A DNA stretch of 64,000 bases, from assembly GCA_933228675.1 (NCBI GenBank), contig OW121744.1, positions 100,138,813 to 100,202,812 on the forward strand, written 5' to 3'. Below the pieces are notes generated by a model. The model had not been told where the DNA came from and searched no databases. It worked only from the letters and a program-made list of their open reading frames with translations. Each line of letters starts with the position of its first letter. Positions within the stretch are counted from its first letter, which is position 1. A program made the position numbers and the translations under genes. Source of the DNA: Stomorhina lunata (Eukaryota > Arthropoda > Insecta > Diptera > Rhiniidae). Below are positions 1-11,089 of this stretch, piece by piece.

Positions 1-2390
1 GAAATTTTTTCTAAAGAAAAATTTTCTTTAGGAAGTTTTTTCTATAGAAAAATTTTCTATAGGAAATTTTTTCTATAGAAAAATTTTTTCTATAGAAAAA
101 TTTTCTTTGGGAAATTTTTTCTATAGATAAATTTTCTTTAGGAAATTTTTTCTATAGAAAAATTTTCTTTAGGAAATTTTCTTTAGGAAATTTTTCTATA
201 GAAAAATTTTCTTTGGGAAATTTTTTCTATAGAAACATTTTCTTTAGGAAATTTTTTCTATAGAAAAATTTTCTTTAGGAAATTTTTTCGATAGAAAAAT
301 TTTCTTTATGGAAGTTTTTTCTATAGAAAAATTTTCTTTAGGAAATTTTTTCTATAGAAAAATTTTCTTTAGGAAATTTTTTCTATAGAAAAATTTTCTT
401 TAGGAAATTTTTTCTATAGAAAAATTTTCTTTAGGAAATTTTTTTTATAGAAAAATTTTCTTTAGGAAATTTTTTCTCTAGAAAAATTTTCTTTAGGAAA
501 TTTTTTCTATAGAAAAATTTTCTTTAGGAATTCTTTTCTATAGAAAAAATTTCTTTAGTAAATTTTTTCTATAGAAAAATTTTCTTTATGAAAATTTTTC
601 TATAGAAAAATTTTCTTTATGAAAGTTTTTCTATAGAAAAATTTTCTTTACAAAATTTTTTCTATAGAAAAATTTTCTTTAGGAAATTGTTTCTATAGAA
701 AAATTTTCTTTAGGAAATTTTTTCTATAGAAAAATTTTCTTTAGGAATTCTTTTCTATAGAAAAATTTTCTTTAGGAATTCTTTTCTATAGAAAAATTTT
801 CTTTAGGAAATTTTTTCTATAGAAAAATTTTTCTATAGGAAATTGTTTCTATAGAAAAATTTTCTTTAGGAAATTTTTTCTATAGAAACATTTTCTTTAG
901 GACATTTTTTCTATAGAAAAAATTTCTTTAGTAAATTTTTTCTATAGAAAAATTTTCTTTATGAAAATTTTTCTATAGAAAAATTTTCTTTATGAAAGTT
1001 TTTCTATAGAAAAATTTTCTTTACAAAATTTTTTCTATAGAAAAATTTTCTTTAGGAAATTGTTTCTATAGAAAAATTTTCTTTAGGAAATTTTTTCTAT
1101 AGAAAAATTTTCTTTAAAAAATTTTTTCTATAGAAAAATTTTTTTTAGGAAATTTTTTCTATAGACAAATTTTTTTTAGGAAATTTTTTCTATAGAACAA
1201 TTTTTTTTAGGAAATTTTTTCTATAGAAAATGAAATTTTTTGTATAGAAAATTTACTTTATGATATTTTTTTTATAGAAAAATTTTCTTTAGGAATTTTT
1301 TTCGAAAGAAAAATTTTCTTTAGGAAATTTTTTCTATAGAAAATTTTTTTTTGGAAATTTTTTCTACAGAAAATTTTTTTTTATTAAATTTTTTCTATAG
1401 AAAAATTTTCTTTAGGAAATTTTTTCTATAGAAAAATTTTCTTTAGGAAATTTTTTCTATAGAAAAATTTTCTTTAGGAAATTTTTTCTATAGAAAAATT
1501 TTCTTAAGGAAATTTTTTCTATAGAAAAATTTTCTTTAGGAAATTTTTTCTATAGAAAAATTTTCTTTATGAAAGTTTTTCTATAGAAAAATTTTCTTTA
1601 CAAAATTTTTTCTATAGAAAAATTTTCTTTAGGAAATTGTTTCTATAGAAAAATTTTCTTTAGGAAATTTTTTCTATAGAAAAATTTTCTTTAAAAAATT
1701 TTTTCTATAGAAAAATTTTTTTTAGGAAATTTTTTCTATAGACAAATTTTTTTTAGGAAATTTTTTCTATAGAACAATTTTTTTTAAGGAAATTTTTTCT
1801 ATAGAAAATGAAATTTTTTGTATAGAAAATTTACTTTATGATATTTTTTTATAGAAAAATTTTCTTTAGGAATTTTTTTCGAAAGAAAAATTTTCTTTAG
1901 GAAATTTTTTCTATAGAAAATTTTTTTTTGGAAATTTTTTCTACAGAAATTTTTTTTTTATTAAATTTTTTCTATAGAAAAATTTTCTTTAGGAAATTTT
2001 TTCTATAGAAAAATTTTCTTTAGGAAATTTTTTCTATAGAAAAATTTTCTTTAGGAAATTTTTTCTATAGAAAAATTTTCTTTAGGAAATTTTTTCTATA
2101 GAAAAATTTTCTTTAGAAAATTTTTTCTATAGAAAAATTTTCTTTATGAAATTTTTTCTATAGAAAAATTTTCTTTAGGAATTTTTTTCCAAAGAAAAAT
2201 TTTCTTTAGGAAATTTTTTCTATAGAAAAATTTTCTTTAGGAAATTTTTTCTATAGAATAACTTTCTTTAGGAAATGTTTTCTATAGAAAAATTTTCTTT
2301 AGGAAATTTTTTTTAGAAATTTTTTTAGAATTTTTTTTCTATAGAAAATTTTCTTTAGGAAATATTTTCTATGGGAAAATTTTATTTTTC
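1..2390. repeat. 31-bp minisatellite array inside the intron of the first P450
   Basis: Roughly 75 head-to-tail copies of a 31-bp unit fill the left end of the window, and the array probably continues beyond it. The unit holds the palindrome TTTTCTATAGAAAA and a second short dyad, GAAAATTTTC. Copies differ by small changes. Some variants recur in the same order: the block containing GAAATTTTTTGTATAG and TTACTTTATGATA occurs near 1226-1270 and again near 1806-1850, about 580 bp apart, so large blocks have been duplicated as well as single units. The array begins just after the splice donor of the minus-strand P450 exon at 2404, so it is intronic for that gene. Confidence 0.95.
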
Positions 2391-2403
2391 TTCTATTCCT
2401 TAC

Positions 2404-3505
2404 CCGATATGATCTGATTCAAATACTTCATTTCCTTCATGCTCTCATACGTAAACTTCTGTTTGTAGTTCTCCAAAACCTCATCGATCTCCAGTCTCGC
2501 CTTTTCTTGTATCTCGGGATTTCTGGCCAATTCATATAAAGCAAAAGACATTGTCGTCGACGAAGTCTCAAATCCTGCATTAAAGAATACAAAAGCCTGG
2601 GCCGCAATTTGATTTAAGGTCAAATTCGTCAACTCTTCCCCATGTTCTGAGGGTATGAGTTTCTTATTTTTCAGGTCTATTAAAGTATCCATAAAATCAT
2701 TACGACGCACTTGATTCTTTTCCCTATACTCCACCGTCCGCTTGACCAAGTTTATATAGAACTTTTCCACATCATCGACTATTTGTTTGAGGTGCAGTCT
2801 GCGGGCCAATTCGGGAAAGTTTTGCATAAGCCCGTTCACTAGCATGCCATGTCTTTGTTCCTTAATGGCTCTTTTACCCATTACCCGAAATTCGGTATTG
2901 GGCTCCTTGAGACTATTGCAGTCGATGCCAAAAGCACAGCTTCCTATAACATCGGTGGTAAAACGTCCCATTATATCTTTAATTTCGATGATGTTATTGT
3001 TTTGAACAATTTCTTGATCCAGGGTCTGGATAAATTCCTCGCCTATATCCAAGATAATGGGAAACATATATTTCATTTTGCCCGAGGTAAAGGTGGGCGA
3101 TAGTTTGTTTCTCATATTCCTCCACTTTTGACCATCCAAGAGAAAAAGTTGACCTGTCAAGGGATCATCTTCTTCGTTGTAATAGAAACCATGATCGGTA
3201 AAGTTGGAGAAGTCCTTGATCAAAATATGTTGTATTAGCTTGGGATCCATAGCAAATACTGTAGGCTTTGAGGCAAAATAGAAACCAACAAAGGGTCCGC
3301 TGCCCTTAAATTTCTTATAGAATCTATGACACATATCATGAAAGTTGCTATCACTCATTACTCCCTTAAAGTTACCCCATAGCCAATGGGGCTTCTCATA
3401 TGGTATTCCCTGTTCGGACCAATATAATAGGCGTTTCTGATACCATCGTATAACGTAGGTGGCAAGTCCAACGATTATGGTTAGTAAAGCCCATGTTATG
3501 AACAT
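2404..3505 (-). CDS. Cytochrome P450, CYP6 family (CYP6A-like), first exon only
   Basis: This is the 5' exon (367 codons plus one base) of a microsomal P450 monooxygenase. It starts at the ATG at 3505 with an N-terminal membrane anchor (residues 1-20) and a basic stop-transfer stretch. The C-helix WRNMR is at 128-132 (WxxxR, a haem propionate contact), followed by the CYP6-typical SPTFTSGKMK. The I-helix oxygen-binding AGFETSS is near 310-316. The ORF runs into an ATCGG|GTAAGG donor at 2404/2403, the same phase-1 site as in all paralogues here. The second exon, with ExxR and the haem cysteine, is not in the window: everything below 2400 is 31-bp satellite. The gene therefore either continues off the left edge across an intron longer than 2.4 kb or has lost its 3' half. 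The family is certain, the subfamily inferred. Confidence 0.9.
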
Positions 3506-3589
3506 TTTCGTTATTTTATTTAATACAAAAATCTCAGATCTCGGATAACTACTTTCTTTCTATATACACACACGCTTCGAAGTTTAAGA

Positions 3590-3628
3590 ATAAACTGAGT
3601 GTTTTTAGATTTTAGGGTGTGATAAATA
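3590..3628 (-). promoter_or_regulatory. Core promoter of the first P450 (TATA-like plus Inr)
   Basis: On the minus strand a TATTTA box (3623-3628) lies about 32 bases upstream of an insect initiator, CTCAGTTTATTC, whose A is at 3596. This gives a 5' leader of about 90 bases before the ATG at 3505. The TCAGTTTAT start-site block recurs at other P450s in the cluster. Confidence 0.5.
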
Positions 3629-3709
3629 CCGAACAATGTTTGCATTAGAATTTAATTGCAAAAAGCTCTTTTTAGCTTTAGGGTTGCCATCAAAATGTGT
3701 AACAAAATA

Positions 3710-5115
3710 CTACAAATTGATTTTTTATATAAAAAACTTTAAACTCAATTATTTCGTTAAATATAATAGCTAGAGCCAAAATAACGAAAATCTGTGATCA
3801 CTCAAAAAAAAAAAATTTTTGCATTTTTAAACTTTACACTCAATTATTTCGTTAAATATAATAGCCAGAGCCAAAATAACGAAAATCTGTGATCACTAGA
3901 AATTTTTTTTTTTGCATTTTTTTTTACAAAAAACTTTAAACTCAATTATTTCGTTAAATATAATAGCTAGAGCCAAAATACCGAAAATCTGTGATCACTC
4001 AAAAAATTTTTTTTTTGCATTTTTTTTATAAAAAAATTTAAACTCAATTATTTCGTTAAATATGATAGCTAGAGCCAAAATAACGAAAATCTGTGATCAC
4101 TCAAAAAAATTTTTTTTTGCATTTTTAAAAAAAAAATTTCTGCATTTTTTTTATAAAAACTTTAAACTCAATTATTTCGTTAAATATAATAGCCAGAGCC
4201 AAAATAACGAAAATCTGTGATCACTTGAAATTTTTTTTTTTGCATTTTTTTTACAAAAAACTTTAAACTCAATTATTTCGTTAAATATAATAGCTAGAGC
4301 CAAAATACCGAAAATCTGTGATCACTCAAAATTTTTTTTTTGCATTTTTTTTATAAAAAATTTTAAACTCAATTATTTCGTTAAATATGATAGCTAGAGC
4401 CAAAATAACGAAAATCTGTGATCACTCAAAAAAACTTTTTTTTGCATTTTAAAAAAAAAAAATTTCTGCATTTTTTTTATAAAAACTTTAAACTCAATTA
4501 TTTCGTTAAATATAATAGCTAGAGCCAAAATAACGAAAATCTGTGATCACACAAAAATTTTTTTTTTTTTTGCATTTTTTTATAAAAAATTTTAAACTCA
4601 ATTATTTCGTTAAATATGATAGCTAGAGCCAAAATAACGAAAATCTGTGATCACTCAAAAAAATTTTTTTTTGCATTTTTTAAAAAAAAAAATTTCTGCA
4701 TTTTTTTTTTTATAAAAACTTTAAACTCAATTGTTTCGTTAAATATAATAGCTAGAGCCAAAATAACGAAAATCTGTGATCACTCAAAAACAATTTTTTT
4801 TTTTGCATTTAAACTCAATTATTTCGTTAAATATAATAGCTAGAGCCAAAATAACGAAAATCTGTAATCACTCAAAAAAAATTTTTTTGTGTTTTTTTAT
4901 AAAAAACTTTAAACTCAATTATTTCGTTAAATATAACAGCTAGAGCCACAATAACGAAAATCTGTGATCACTCAAAAAAATTTTTTTTTTGCATTTTTTT
5001 ATAAAAATCTTTAAACTCAATTATTTCGTTAAATATGATAGCTAGAGCCAAAATAACGAAAATCTGTGATCACTCAAAAAAATTTTTTTTTGCATATTTT
5101 TTTTATAAAAACTTC
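3710..5115. repeat. About 13 tandem copies of a 100-125-bp repeat upstream of the first P450
   Basis: Each copy has a well conserved core of about 60 bases, running from ACTCAATTATTTCGTTAAAT to AACGAAAATCTGTGATCAC, joined by A/T homopolymer linkers of variable length. Cores start near 3740, 3840, 3935, 4040, 4155, 4265, 4365, 4490, 4595, 4725, 4807, 4910 and 5015. Within the core, TTTCGTTA and TAACGAAA form inverted arms around a loop of about 22 bases, and the core ends in the palindrome GTGATCAC. The array starts about 110 bases upstream of the gene's predicted start site. Short ORFs within it are by-products of the repeat. Confidence 0.9.
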
Positions 5116-5188
5116 AACTCAATACATTTTCAATTCATTTTTGCAAATTTTTTACAAACATGATGAAAACTATATTTTGAATTTAAGC

Positions 5189-5273
5189 CACGTTTTAACA
5201 AGACATCAACTATTACGAAAAAAATTTCATAACAAAAACTTGAAAATTTGTCTATTCATTCATGACAATTAAT
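5189..5273. repeat. 85-bp direct repeat, left copy, flanking a P450 fragment
   Basis: The sequence runs from CACGTTTTAACAAG to CATGACAATTAAT. It recurs at 6081-6165 in the same orientation with about one difference (AGACATC against AGAGATC). The P450 fragment fills the interval exactly, so the repeat looks like a long target duplication. Confidence 0.9.
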
Positions 5274-6081
5274 CGATCTCCAGTCTCGCCTTCTCTTGTA
5301 TCTCGGGATTTCTGGCCAATTCATATAAAGCAAAAGACATTGTCATCGACGAAGTCTCAAATCCTGCATTAAAGAATACAAAAGCCTTAAGGTCAAATTC
5401 GTCAACTCTTCCCCATGTTCTGAGGGAATGAGTTTCTTATTTTTCAGGTCTATTAAAGTATCCATAAAATCATTACGACACACGTGATTCTCCCTATACT
5501 CCACCGTCTGCTTGACCAAGTTTATATAGAACTTTTCCACATCATCCACTATTTGTTTGAGGTGCAGCCTGCGGGCCAATTCGGGAAAGTTTTGCATGAG
5601 CCCGTTCACTAGCATGCCATGTCTTTGTTCCTTAATGGCTCTTTTACCCATTACCCGAAATTCGGTATTGGGCTCCTTGAGACTATTGCAGTCGATGCCG
5701 AAAGCACAGCTTCCTATAACATCGGTAAAAAGTCCCATTATATCTTTAACTTCGATAATGTTATTATTTTGAACAATTTCTTGATCCAGGGTCTGGATAA
5801 ATTCCTCGCCTATATCTAAGATAATAGGAAACATATATTTCATTTTGCCCGAGGTAAAGGTGGCCGATAGTTTGTTTCTCATATTCCTCCACTTTTGACC
5901 ATCCAAGAGGAAAAGTTGACCCGTCAGGGGATCATCTTCCTCGTTGTAGTAGAAACCATGATCGGTAAAGTTGGAGAAGTCCTTGATCAAAACATCTTGT
6001 ATTAGCTTGGGATCCATAGCAAATACTGTAGGCTTTGAGGCAAAATAGAAACCAACAAAGGGTCCGCTGCCCTTAAATTTC
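5272..6081 (-). pseudogene. Broken internal fragment of a CYP6 P450 first exon
   Basis: This segment is nearly identical to 2482-3314, the middle of the first P450's 5' exon. It lacks the start codon, membrane anchor, splice donor and second exon. Compared with the parent copy it has a 16-base deletion just before the I-helix (frameshift after NLTL) and two 3-base deletions, in TTDV and in the YREKN region. It still encodes the WRNMR C-helix and SGKMKYMFP, which only reflects recent copying. Its ends coincide with an 85-bp direct repeat on each side. No function is expected as a P450. Confidence 0.92.
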
Positions 6082-6165
6082 ACGTTTTAACAAGAGATCA
6101 ACTATTACGAAAAAAATTTCATAACAAAAACTTGAAAATTTGTCTATTCATTCATGACAATTAAT
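6081..6165. repeat. 85-bp direct repeat, right copy, flanking the P450 fragment
   Basis: Same orientation as 5189-5273. The P450-derived sequence stops at TTAAATTT and the repeat begins at once with CACGTTTTAA. Beyond it, to 6370, is AT-rich 3' flank of the next P450 with no recognisable feature. Confidence 0.9.
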
Positions 6166-6370
6166 AATACAAAAATTTACAATATTAATTATACTTATAG
6201 GTGTATTTATTTTTAAACTAATGGTTATAAATAAATTATTTTACTATTAGAAAAACAATGAATCTTAAAAAGTTAATATACCAGAATTTATACAATCTAA
6301 AGAGTACTTAACTATTAAATCATTAAGTACTAAATTATTAAATAATTATGTACTTCCTTCAAAATCCCCC

Positions 6371-9300
6371 TCAAACTTTAGTAACCTTCAAATAAATTCC
6401 CTTTTCCGTGCTCAACAGGAAAGTTTTCTTGCTTAGCTGCAGCGGTATCTCGGTCTTCGAACAGACTGAAAACTTGAAGTTCTTCAGTAGCAGAGCTAAA
6501 CCGATTATCGTTTGCATTTTACCAAAACGCAAGCCAATGCAATTGCGTGGCCCATCACCGAAGGGTAGCCAGTGAACCGAATCACGTTCGGCCACTTTGT
6601 CGGGTGAGAAATTGTCTGGGTTAAATTTAAGAGGCTCAGGATAATATCTTTCGTCACGGTGCATGGCTCCAATGGGTATTATGATGGGCATGCCTTTTTT
6701 GATTACCAGATTAGGGTGGCCAGGTACGACATAGTCTTCGAGGCAGGAACGATTTAGCAGAGGTAGAACTGTGTAGAGACGGAGGGTTTCTAGAGGAGAG
6801 AAATATAAAGTTATTATAAGTTTTTCTAGGATCTAGTATTAAAAATTTTATGATATTAAAATCTTTTATTGACAATTCGGCTTTATAGAGTACAACGATT
6901 AAGATTTAGACTATATACAGTCCTAGGATTAGGAATTTGACTATCTAGACCCCTTCGCTTGAGGAATTTCGCTATATAGATACTTACGATTAAGAATTTG
7001 ACTATATAGAGACCTACAATTTAGAATTTGACTATTTAGAGACCTACAATTGAGAATTTGTCTATATAGAGACCTACGATTAAGAATTTTACTATATAGA
7101 GACCTACGATTGAGAATTTGACTACATAGAGACCTCCAATTAAGAATTTTAATATATAGACCTACGATTGAGAATTTCAATATATAGAGACCTACCATTG
7201 AAAATTGACGATTAAATTTGACTAAACTAGACTATATAGAGACCAGCGATTGAGAATTTGACTATAAAGATACCTACGATTGAAAACTAGACTATATAGA
7301 GACCAACAGTTGAGAATTTTACTATATAGAGACCTACGATTAAAAGTCAGACTATATAGAGCCCTATGATTAAGAATTTGACTATATAGATACCTACGAT
7401 TGAGAATTTAACTATATAGAGTCCTATGATAGAGAAGTTGACTATATAGAGACTTACGATCGAGAATTTGACTATACAGAGACCTACGATTGAGAATTGG
7501 ACTATATAGAGACCTACGATTGAGAATTTGACTATATAGAGCCCTACGATTAAGATTTTAACCATATAGAGTCGTAATATTGGGAATTTGACTATATTGC
7601 GACCTTCGATAGAAAATTTGAGTCCTACGATTTAGAATTCGACTATATCGGGACCTTCAATAGAAAATTTGAGTCCTACGATTTAGAATTCGACTAAATA
7701 GAAAACTACGGTTGAGAATTTGACTATATAGAGACCTACGATTGAGAATTTGACTATATAGAGACCAACGGTTGAGAATTTGACTATATAGAGACCTACG
7801 ATTGAGAATTTGACTATATATAGACCTGCGATTGAGTATTTGAGAGACCTACGATTTAGAATTTTACAATATAAAGACCTACGACTAAGAATTTCAATAT
7901 AATATAGTGAAATTCTATATTATAGACCTCTGCTATTGGGAATTTGACTATATATAGTCCTACGATTAAGAATTTGACTATATAGAGACCTACGATTGAA
8001 AATCAGACTATATAGAGCTCTACGATTAAGAGTTTGACTATACAGAGACCTACGATTGAGAAGTTGACTATATAGAGACCCAAGATTAAGAATTTGAGTT
8101 CTTCGACTATATAGGGACCTAAGATTGAGAATTTGACTATATATAGACATACGATTTAGAATTGGACTATATAGGGACCCACGATTGCGAATTTGAGTCC
8201 TACAATTTAGAATTCGACTATATAGAGACCTACGACTAAGAATTTGACTATATAGAGAACTATGATTAACAATTTGACTATTAAGAGACCTTTGATTGAG
8301 AATTTTACTATGAAGAGCCCTACGATTGAGAAATTTACCGTATAGAGTCGTAATATTGAGAATTTGACTATACAGAGACCTACGATTGAGTATTTGACTA
8401 TATAGAGACCTACGATTGAGAATTTGACTATATAGAGCCCTACGATTAAGATTTTAAATATATAGAGTCGTAATATTGGGAACTTGACTATATAGGGACC
8501 TTCGATAGAAAATTTGAGTCCTAGGAATTAGAATTCGACTAAATAGAAACCTACGGTTGAGAATTTGACTATATAGAGACCTACGATTTAGAATTTGACT
8601 ATATAGAGACCCACGATTGAAAACTTGACTATATAGAACCTTACAATTAAGATTTTATCCATATAGATTAGTAGTATTGGGAATTTGACTATTTAGGGAC
8701 CTTAGATTAAAAATTTGAGCCCTACGATTTAGAGTTCGACTTAATAGAAACCTACGGTTGAGAATTTGACTATATAGAGGCCTATGATTAAGAATTTGAC
8801 TATATAGAGACCTTCGATTGAGAATTTGACTATATAGAGACCTACGATTGAGAATTTAATTATAGAGAGTTCTAAGATTGAGAATTTGACTACAAAGACC
8901 CCTACTATTGAGAATTTGACTATATAGAGCCCTACGATTAAGATTTTGATCATATAGAGTCGTAATATTGGGAATCTGACTATGTAGAGACCTTGGATTG
9001 AGAATTTGACTATATAGAGAACTTGACTAAATAGAGACGTTTAAGAATTTGACTATATAGAATCCTGCGATTAAAAATTGACTATATAGAGACCTACAAT
9101 TGAGAATTTGACTATATATAGAGTTCACGAATGCAATTTTTACTGCATGGAGGCCTACGATTAAGAATTTAAAAAATACAATTGAGAATTTTACGATATA
9201 GTGACCTACGATTGAGATTTTGACTATATAGACAACTATGATTTTGAATTTAACTATATAGACTTCCACGATTAAGAACGTGGCTATATAATATTGAGAA

Positions 9301-10511
9301 TTAGACTAAAAGGGAACTACAATTATAAATGTGTATATTAAAAGAATAAACAATTTTACTACATAGAACTCTTCACTCGATAATTCAATATTAAAACCCA
9401 AATTTAACCCACCTGCCATTATCTGCTCCACATAGGTCATATCCTTCATGCACTCATACGTAAATGCGCCGTGCTTTTCCAAATTTCTCAATATCTCCTG
9501 ACGAGCCCGCTCCTGAATCTCCTCATTTTGAGCCAATTCATACAAGGCAAAGCCCATTGTTGTCGACGAAGTTTCAAAGCCGGCGGTAAAGAACACAAAA
9601 GCCTGAGCGGTAATTTGCTCTAACGACAAATTAGACAATTCATCACCATGTTCGGCGGCCATTAATTTTTTATTCTTCAAATCGATTAACATATCCATAA
9701 AATCATTACGTCTGATGTTATTCTTTTCACGATATTCCACGGTCTCGCGGACAATGCGCATGAAAAATTGCTCTATTTCATCGGGCGTCTGTTTGAAGCG
9801 TAACTTGCGGGCCAGCTCTATAAAGCTGGCCATAAAGGCTATAATCAAGCGATTGTGTCTTTGTTCCTCGAGAGCCCGACGACCCATTAATCTAAATTCT
9901 GCATTGGGATCTTTAAGGCTACTGCATTCTATGCCAAAGGCACAGGTGCCTATGACATCGGTGGTAAAGCGGGCCAACAAATCCTTGACCTCCACAATAT
10001 TCTCCTGTTCCTTAACCATTTTGCCAAAAACCTCAATAAACTCCTCGCCCACTTTGATGACTGTGGGGAACATAAACTTCATTTTGCCCGATGTAAAGGT
10101 GGGCGACAACTTATTCCTCATATTTTTCCACTTAAGGCCATCCAAGAGAAATAACTGTCCCGACAAGGGATCATCTTTTTCATTATGAAAAAAACCACGA
10201 TCGGTAAAATGTTGAAAATCTTTGATTAGAATATTCTTAACCAATTGGGGTTCCAGAACAAAGACAGCCGGTTTGAAAAACCAATAGAAACCCACAAATG
10301 GTCCACTGCCACGGAATTTGTCATAATACTGCTGCCAAATTTCATGAAAACCTCGTTTTGTTTGTAATCCCTTTAAATTGCCCAAAAACATATGAGGCTC
10401 TTCACAGCGCACACCCTGCAATTCCCAGTAGGCCAACTTTTTGCGTAAGTGTAGGAAAAGCGCGATCACCAAACCGGTAATGGTTGGTAAAAGAAACGAT
10501 AATAAAGACAT
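6371..10511 (-). CDS. Cytochrome P450, CYP6 family (CYP6A-like), complete; long repeat-filled intron
   Basis: Exon 1 is 10511-9413 and exon 2 is 6789-6371 (TGA), predicting 505 aa. The donor is GCAG|GTGGGT and the acceptor CTCTAG|AAACC; the phase-1 junction recreates Glu367 of ExxR (ETLR, 367-370). Other landmarks are an N-terminal anchor (MSLLSFLL onward), WKNMR, AGFETSST in the I-helix, and the haem loop FGDGPRNCIG with Cys about 450. The sequence ends in LKVTKV. An upstream in-frame extension to 10541 begins with TTG rather than ATG, so 10511 is the start. The 2.6-kb intron is almost entirely a 30-bp satellite, whereas the other complete genes have introns of 59-71 bases. Correct removal of this intron is assumed, not shown. 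Expected role: ER-bound, NADPH-dependent oxidation of xenobiotics or lipids. Confidence 0.9.
6800..9330. repeat. 30-bp minisatellite array filling a P450 intron
   Basis: About 80 diverged copies of a 30-bp unit, roughly GAGAATTTGACTATATAG followed by AGACCTACGATT, lie between the two exons of the P450 at 6371-10511. Many copies differ by a few bases and some units are truncated. Because the period is a multiple of three, several open frames of 70-85 codons run through it; they have no independent support as genes. The CTATATAG core is the same short palindrome seen in the 33-bp array at 11090-13437. Confidence 0.93.
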
Positions 10512-10544
10512 AATAACGAAATAAGCCACCGATCGCCACAACTG

Positions 10545-10562
10545 TTGAAAACAAACTGATTT
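10545..10562 (-). promoter_or_regulatory. Initiator of the P450 at 6371-10511
   Basis: The minus strand reads AATCAGTTTGTTTTC with the Inr A at 10557, 46 bases before the ATG. No clear TATA box is visible about 30 bases upstream. The TCAGTTTG string matches the start-site block of the sister genes. Confidence 0.4.
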
Positions 10563-11089
10563 GTTAAATTTGCTTAATTTATTTTGTTAAATATTCGTTA
10601 ACAAGATAACTTTTATCAACCTCATACACTTGTTCTGAGTAGATATATACGAGTACAATACTATCATGTTACTTATCAATTGGAATGATTTTTCGAAATT
10701 TAATATTTTTTTTTAGAGAAATTGATTAGTACGACGGTTAAAGAAAAATATTCAAGATATCAGTAAATAAATGATGCAATAGTTAAGTTTTCTGAATGAA
10801 GTCAAGTGTAGAGAAATTGAATATTAACTTTCAGTTTTCAAAATTAAATTCCAAACAATCTGTAAAAAAAATTGAGAACATATCCATAAAATATTAAGTC
10901 AATTCAAAAACTCTGAGTTTAGTTAAGCCGGCATCAATGTCAGTTTATTTAAATAGAGAAACAGCTGTGAGATCATCAAGGGAGAGTCTTTAAAATGTTT
11001 ACAATTCTGCTCTCATGAGTACTACATTAACCCATTGGCAACTGGGCGAGCAACTGAAAAACAGAAACTTAAAAACATATTTTCTTTCA
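10563..11089. other. AT-rich spacer, no feature recognised
   Basis: This 5' flank of the second P450 shows no gene, tRNA or transposon signature. It leads directly into the 33-bp satellite. Confidence 0.6.

Noticed and set aside
1..2390. CRISPR-like array of ~30-bp repeats
   Set aside because: No spacers: units are contiguous, and the context is eukaryotic.
6941..9269. Several ORFs of 70-85 codons (RSLYSQILN, VGLYIVKFS units)
   Set aside because: Translations of the 30-bp intronic satellite, broken at every irregular unit.
10512..10541. Upstream start extending the second P450 by ten residues
   Set aside because: The codon at 10541 is TTG; the first ATG is at 10511 and opens the conserved anchor.
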